From contig JAAXWR010000003.1 of assembly GCA_013334825.1 (NCBI GenBank), forward strand, positions 1 to 37,166: a stretch of 37,166 bases of DNA, read 5' to 3'. Source of the DNA: Candidatus Yonathbacteria bacterium. GTDB taxonomy: Bacteria; Patescibacteriota; Minisyncoccia; Phycocordibacterales; JACNGX01. Shown here piece after piece: positions 36,305 through 37,166 of this stretch. Each line of letters starts with the position of its first letter. Positions within the stretch are counted from its first letter, which is position 1. The position numbers and the translations under genes are program-made. The notes beneath the pieces are model-generated. The model saw nothing but the letters and a program-made list of their open reading frames with translations. It made no database searches and was not told the DNA's origin.

Positions 36305-37166
36305 ATGCTCAACGACGTCCTTCACATCATAAAGAAATTCATCCCTCGCAAACTCTTTGCGGCTCTTCAGCCCTTCTATCATTACACTCTTGCGCTTATA
36401 GGCGCAATACGCTATCGCTTCCCCTCCCGCGCACTTACTATCATTGCCATCACGGGCACCAAAGGTAAAACAACAACCGCTGAATTCATAAACGCAATAC
36501 TCGAAGCAGATGGTAAAAAAACCGCACTTTCTTCAACGCTTCGCTTTAAAATCGGCAATACCTCTCGCCCCAATATGTATAAAATGAGTCTTCCGGGACG
36601 TTTTTTCTTGCAACGCTTTCTTCGCGAAGCAGTTGACGCAGGGTGTAGCCACGCCATTATAGAGATAACCTCTGAAGCCGCCAAACAATACCGTCATAAA
36701 TTCGTCTCACTCGACGCACTCCTTTTTACCAACCTTGCGCCAGAACATATCGAATCACATGGCTCATTTGAAAAATATGTCGAAGCAAAACTCTCTATCG
36801 GTCGCGCACTCATTACCTCTCACAAACGTCCTCGTATCATGGTTGTAAACGGTGATGACTCATATGGGGAACGCTTTCTTTCTCTTGGAGCCGACGTAAA
36901 CATCCCCTATCACATGACTGATGCAACTTCAGTTGAAGACTCAGCACATGGTGTCTCTTTTGTATCACAAAATACTCGCTTTTCTCTGGCTATCCTCGGG
37001 CACTTCAATATCGCAAATGCGCTCGCCACAATTTCATACGCACGTGCAATTGGTATCTCTGACGAAACAATCGTACGAGGACTCAGCGCCATGACAGGCG
37101 TCCGTGGACGTATGGAACATATTGAAGCTGGTCAAAACTTTTCCGTCATAGTTGACTACGCACACA
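36305..37166 (+). CDS. MurE-like Mur ligase (partial, runs off the right edge)
   Basis: The open 287 codons encode an ATP-dependent Mur ligase: AIAITGTKGKTTTAEFINAIL (P-loop, about residues 48-68), ALLFTNLAPEHIESHGSFEKYVEAK (the Mur segment with conserved N and E-H), IMVVNGDDSY, GHFNIANALATISYAR, and GVRGRMEHIEAGQNFSVIVDYAH, close to MurE. The P-loop is at residue 51, so the about 100-residue UDP-binding N-terminal domain of MurE is replaced by a short hydrophobic helix (residues 17-45). The protein may be MurE or a paralogue that amidates or extends other wall precursors. The right end is cut by the window. Confidence 0.87.
   Translation, partial: MLNDVLHIIKKFIPRKLFAALQPFYHYTLALIGAIRYRFPSRALTIIAITGTKGKTTTAEFINAILEADGKKTALSSTLRFKIGNTSRPNMYKMSLPGRFFLQRFLREAVDAGCSHAIIEITSEAAKQYRHKFVSLDALLFTNLAPEHIESHGSFEKYVEAKLSIGRALITSHKRPRIMVVNGDDSYGERFLSLGADVNIPYHMTDATSVEDSAHGVSFVSQNTRFSLAILGHFNIANALATISYARAIGISDETIVRGLSAMTGVRGRMEHIEAGQNFSVIVDYAH

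Overview
The window looks like a chromosomal segment of a Candidate Phyla Radiation / Patescibacteria genome, most like a Parcubacteria-type lineage. This is inferred from protein character only. The genes are small and tightly packed, most lie on the minus strand, tRNA genes do not encode CCA, and several proteins belong to CPR-typical types: a Pif1-like helicase with an extra C-terminal domain, a DUF5652 protein, a PduO-type adenosyltransferase, a MurE-like ligase lacking the usual N-terminal domain, and many orphan membrane proteins.

Layout. 1-1.2 kb: 3' end of an integrase-core transposase, a small orphan and a dCMP-deaminase-type protein. 1.2-4.7 kb: rplK, nusG, secE and three small membrane proteins. 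4.7-8.5 kb: an orphan translationally coupled to a Pif1-like helicase, then a coiled-coil orphan. 8.5-12.8 kb: a YdcF-type DUF218 protein, a PAP2-LssY phosphatase with a relic of its own 3' end nearby, an orphan, and a VanY-type peptidase. 12.8-16.8 kb: an accessory island with an AbiEi/AbiEii toxin-antitoxin pair behind a nested palindrome, a 257-bp element with 25-bp terminal inverted repeats, and two orphans. 16.9-22.8 kb: tRNA-His, SemiSWEET, HD phosphohydrolase, uppP, cobalamin adenosyltransferase, cfa, two ferritin-like mini-proteins and an L,D-transpeptidase/D,D-carboxypeptidase fusion. 22.9-26.3 kb: two tRNA-Leu genes, rplS, an RluA-family synthase, uppS, acyP and a 54-codon ORF. 26.4-27.5 kb: a complete IS30-family element. 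27.5-28.9 kb: convergent tRNA-Val and tRNA-Arg separated by about 820 bp of structured repeats. 28.9-33.3 kb: pilM-pilN-pilO-like type IV pilus genes, ruvX and an aminotransferase. 33.3-37.2 kb: DUF5652, tRNA-Ser, an orphan, tRNA-Arg, rpsT, ruvA and the start of a MurE-like ligase.

The most unusual signal is a family of structured elements attached to four of the seven tRNA genes: Leu-CAG, Val-TAC, Arg-TCT and Ser-TGA. In each, the tRNA 3' half and its trailer form one arm of a long inverted repeat whose apex is terminator-like. The other arm is a reverse-complement copy of the tRNA T-arm and acceptor end. In three of the four, that copy is interrupted at the acceptor/T-arm junction by a hairpin with loop AACTGCTT, whose stems differ by compensatory changes. 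Two more hairpins follow, and then a direct copy of the tRNA 3' end beginning in the T-loop, 200 to 262 bp from the original. This resembles short non-autonomous elements integrated at tRNA 3' ends, or a tRNA-like RNA domain. I do not recognise it as a described family.

A second broad signal concerns gene expression. About eighteen protein genes have a TATACT-like -10 hexamer exactly 6 or 7 nt before their most sensible ATG and no Shine-Dalgarno sequence, as expected if their mRNAs are leaderless. Several of the other genes have instead a CTAAC/CCTCC-rich repeat in front of them.
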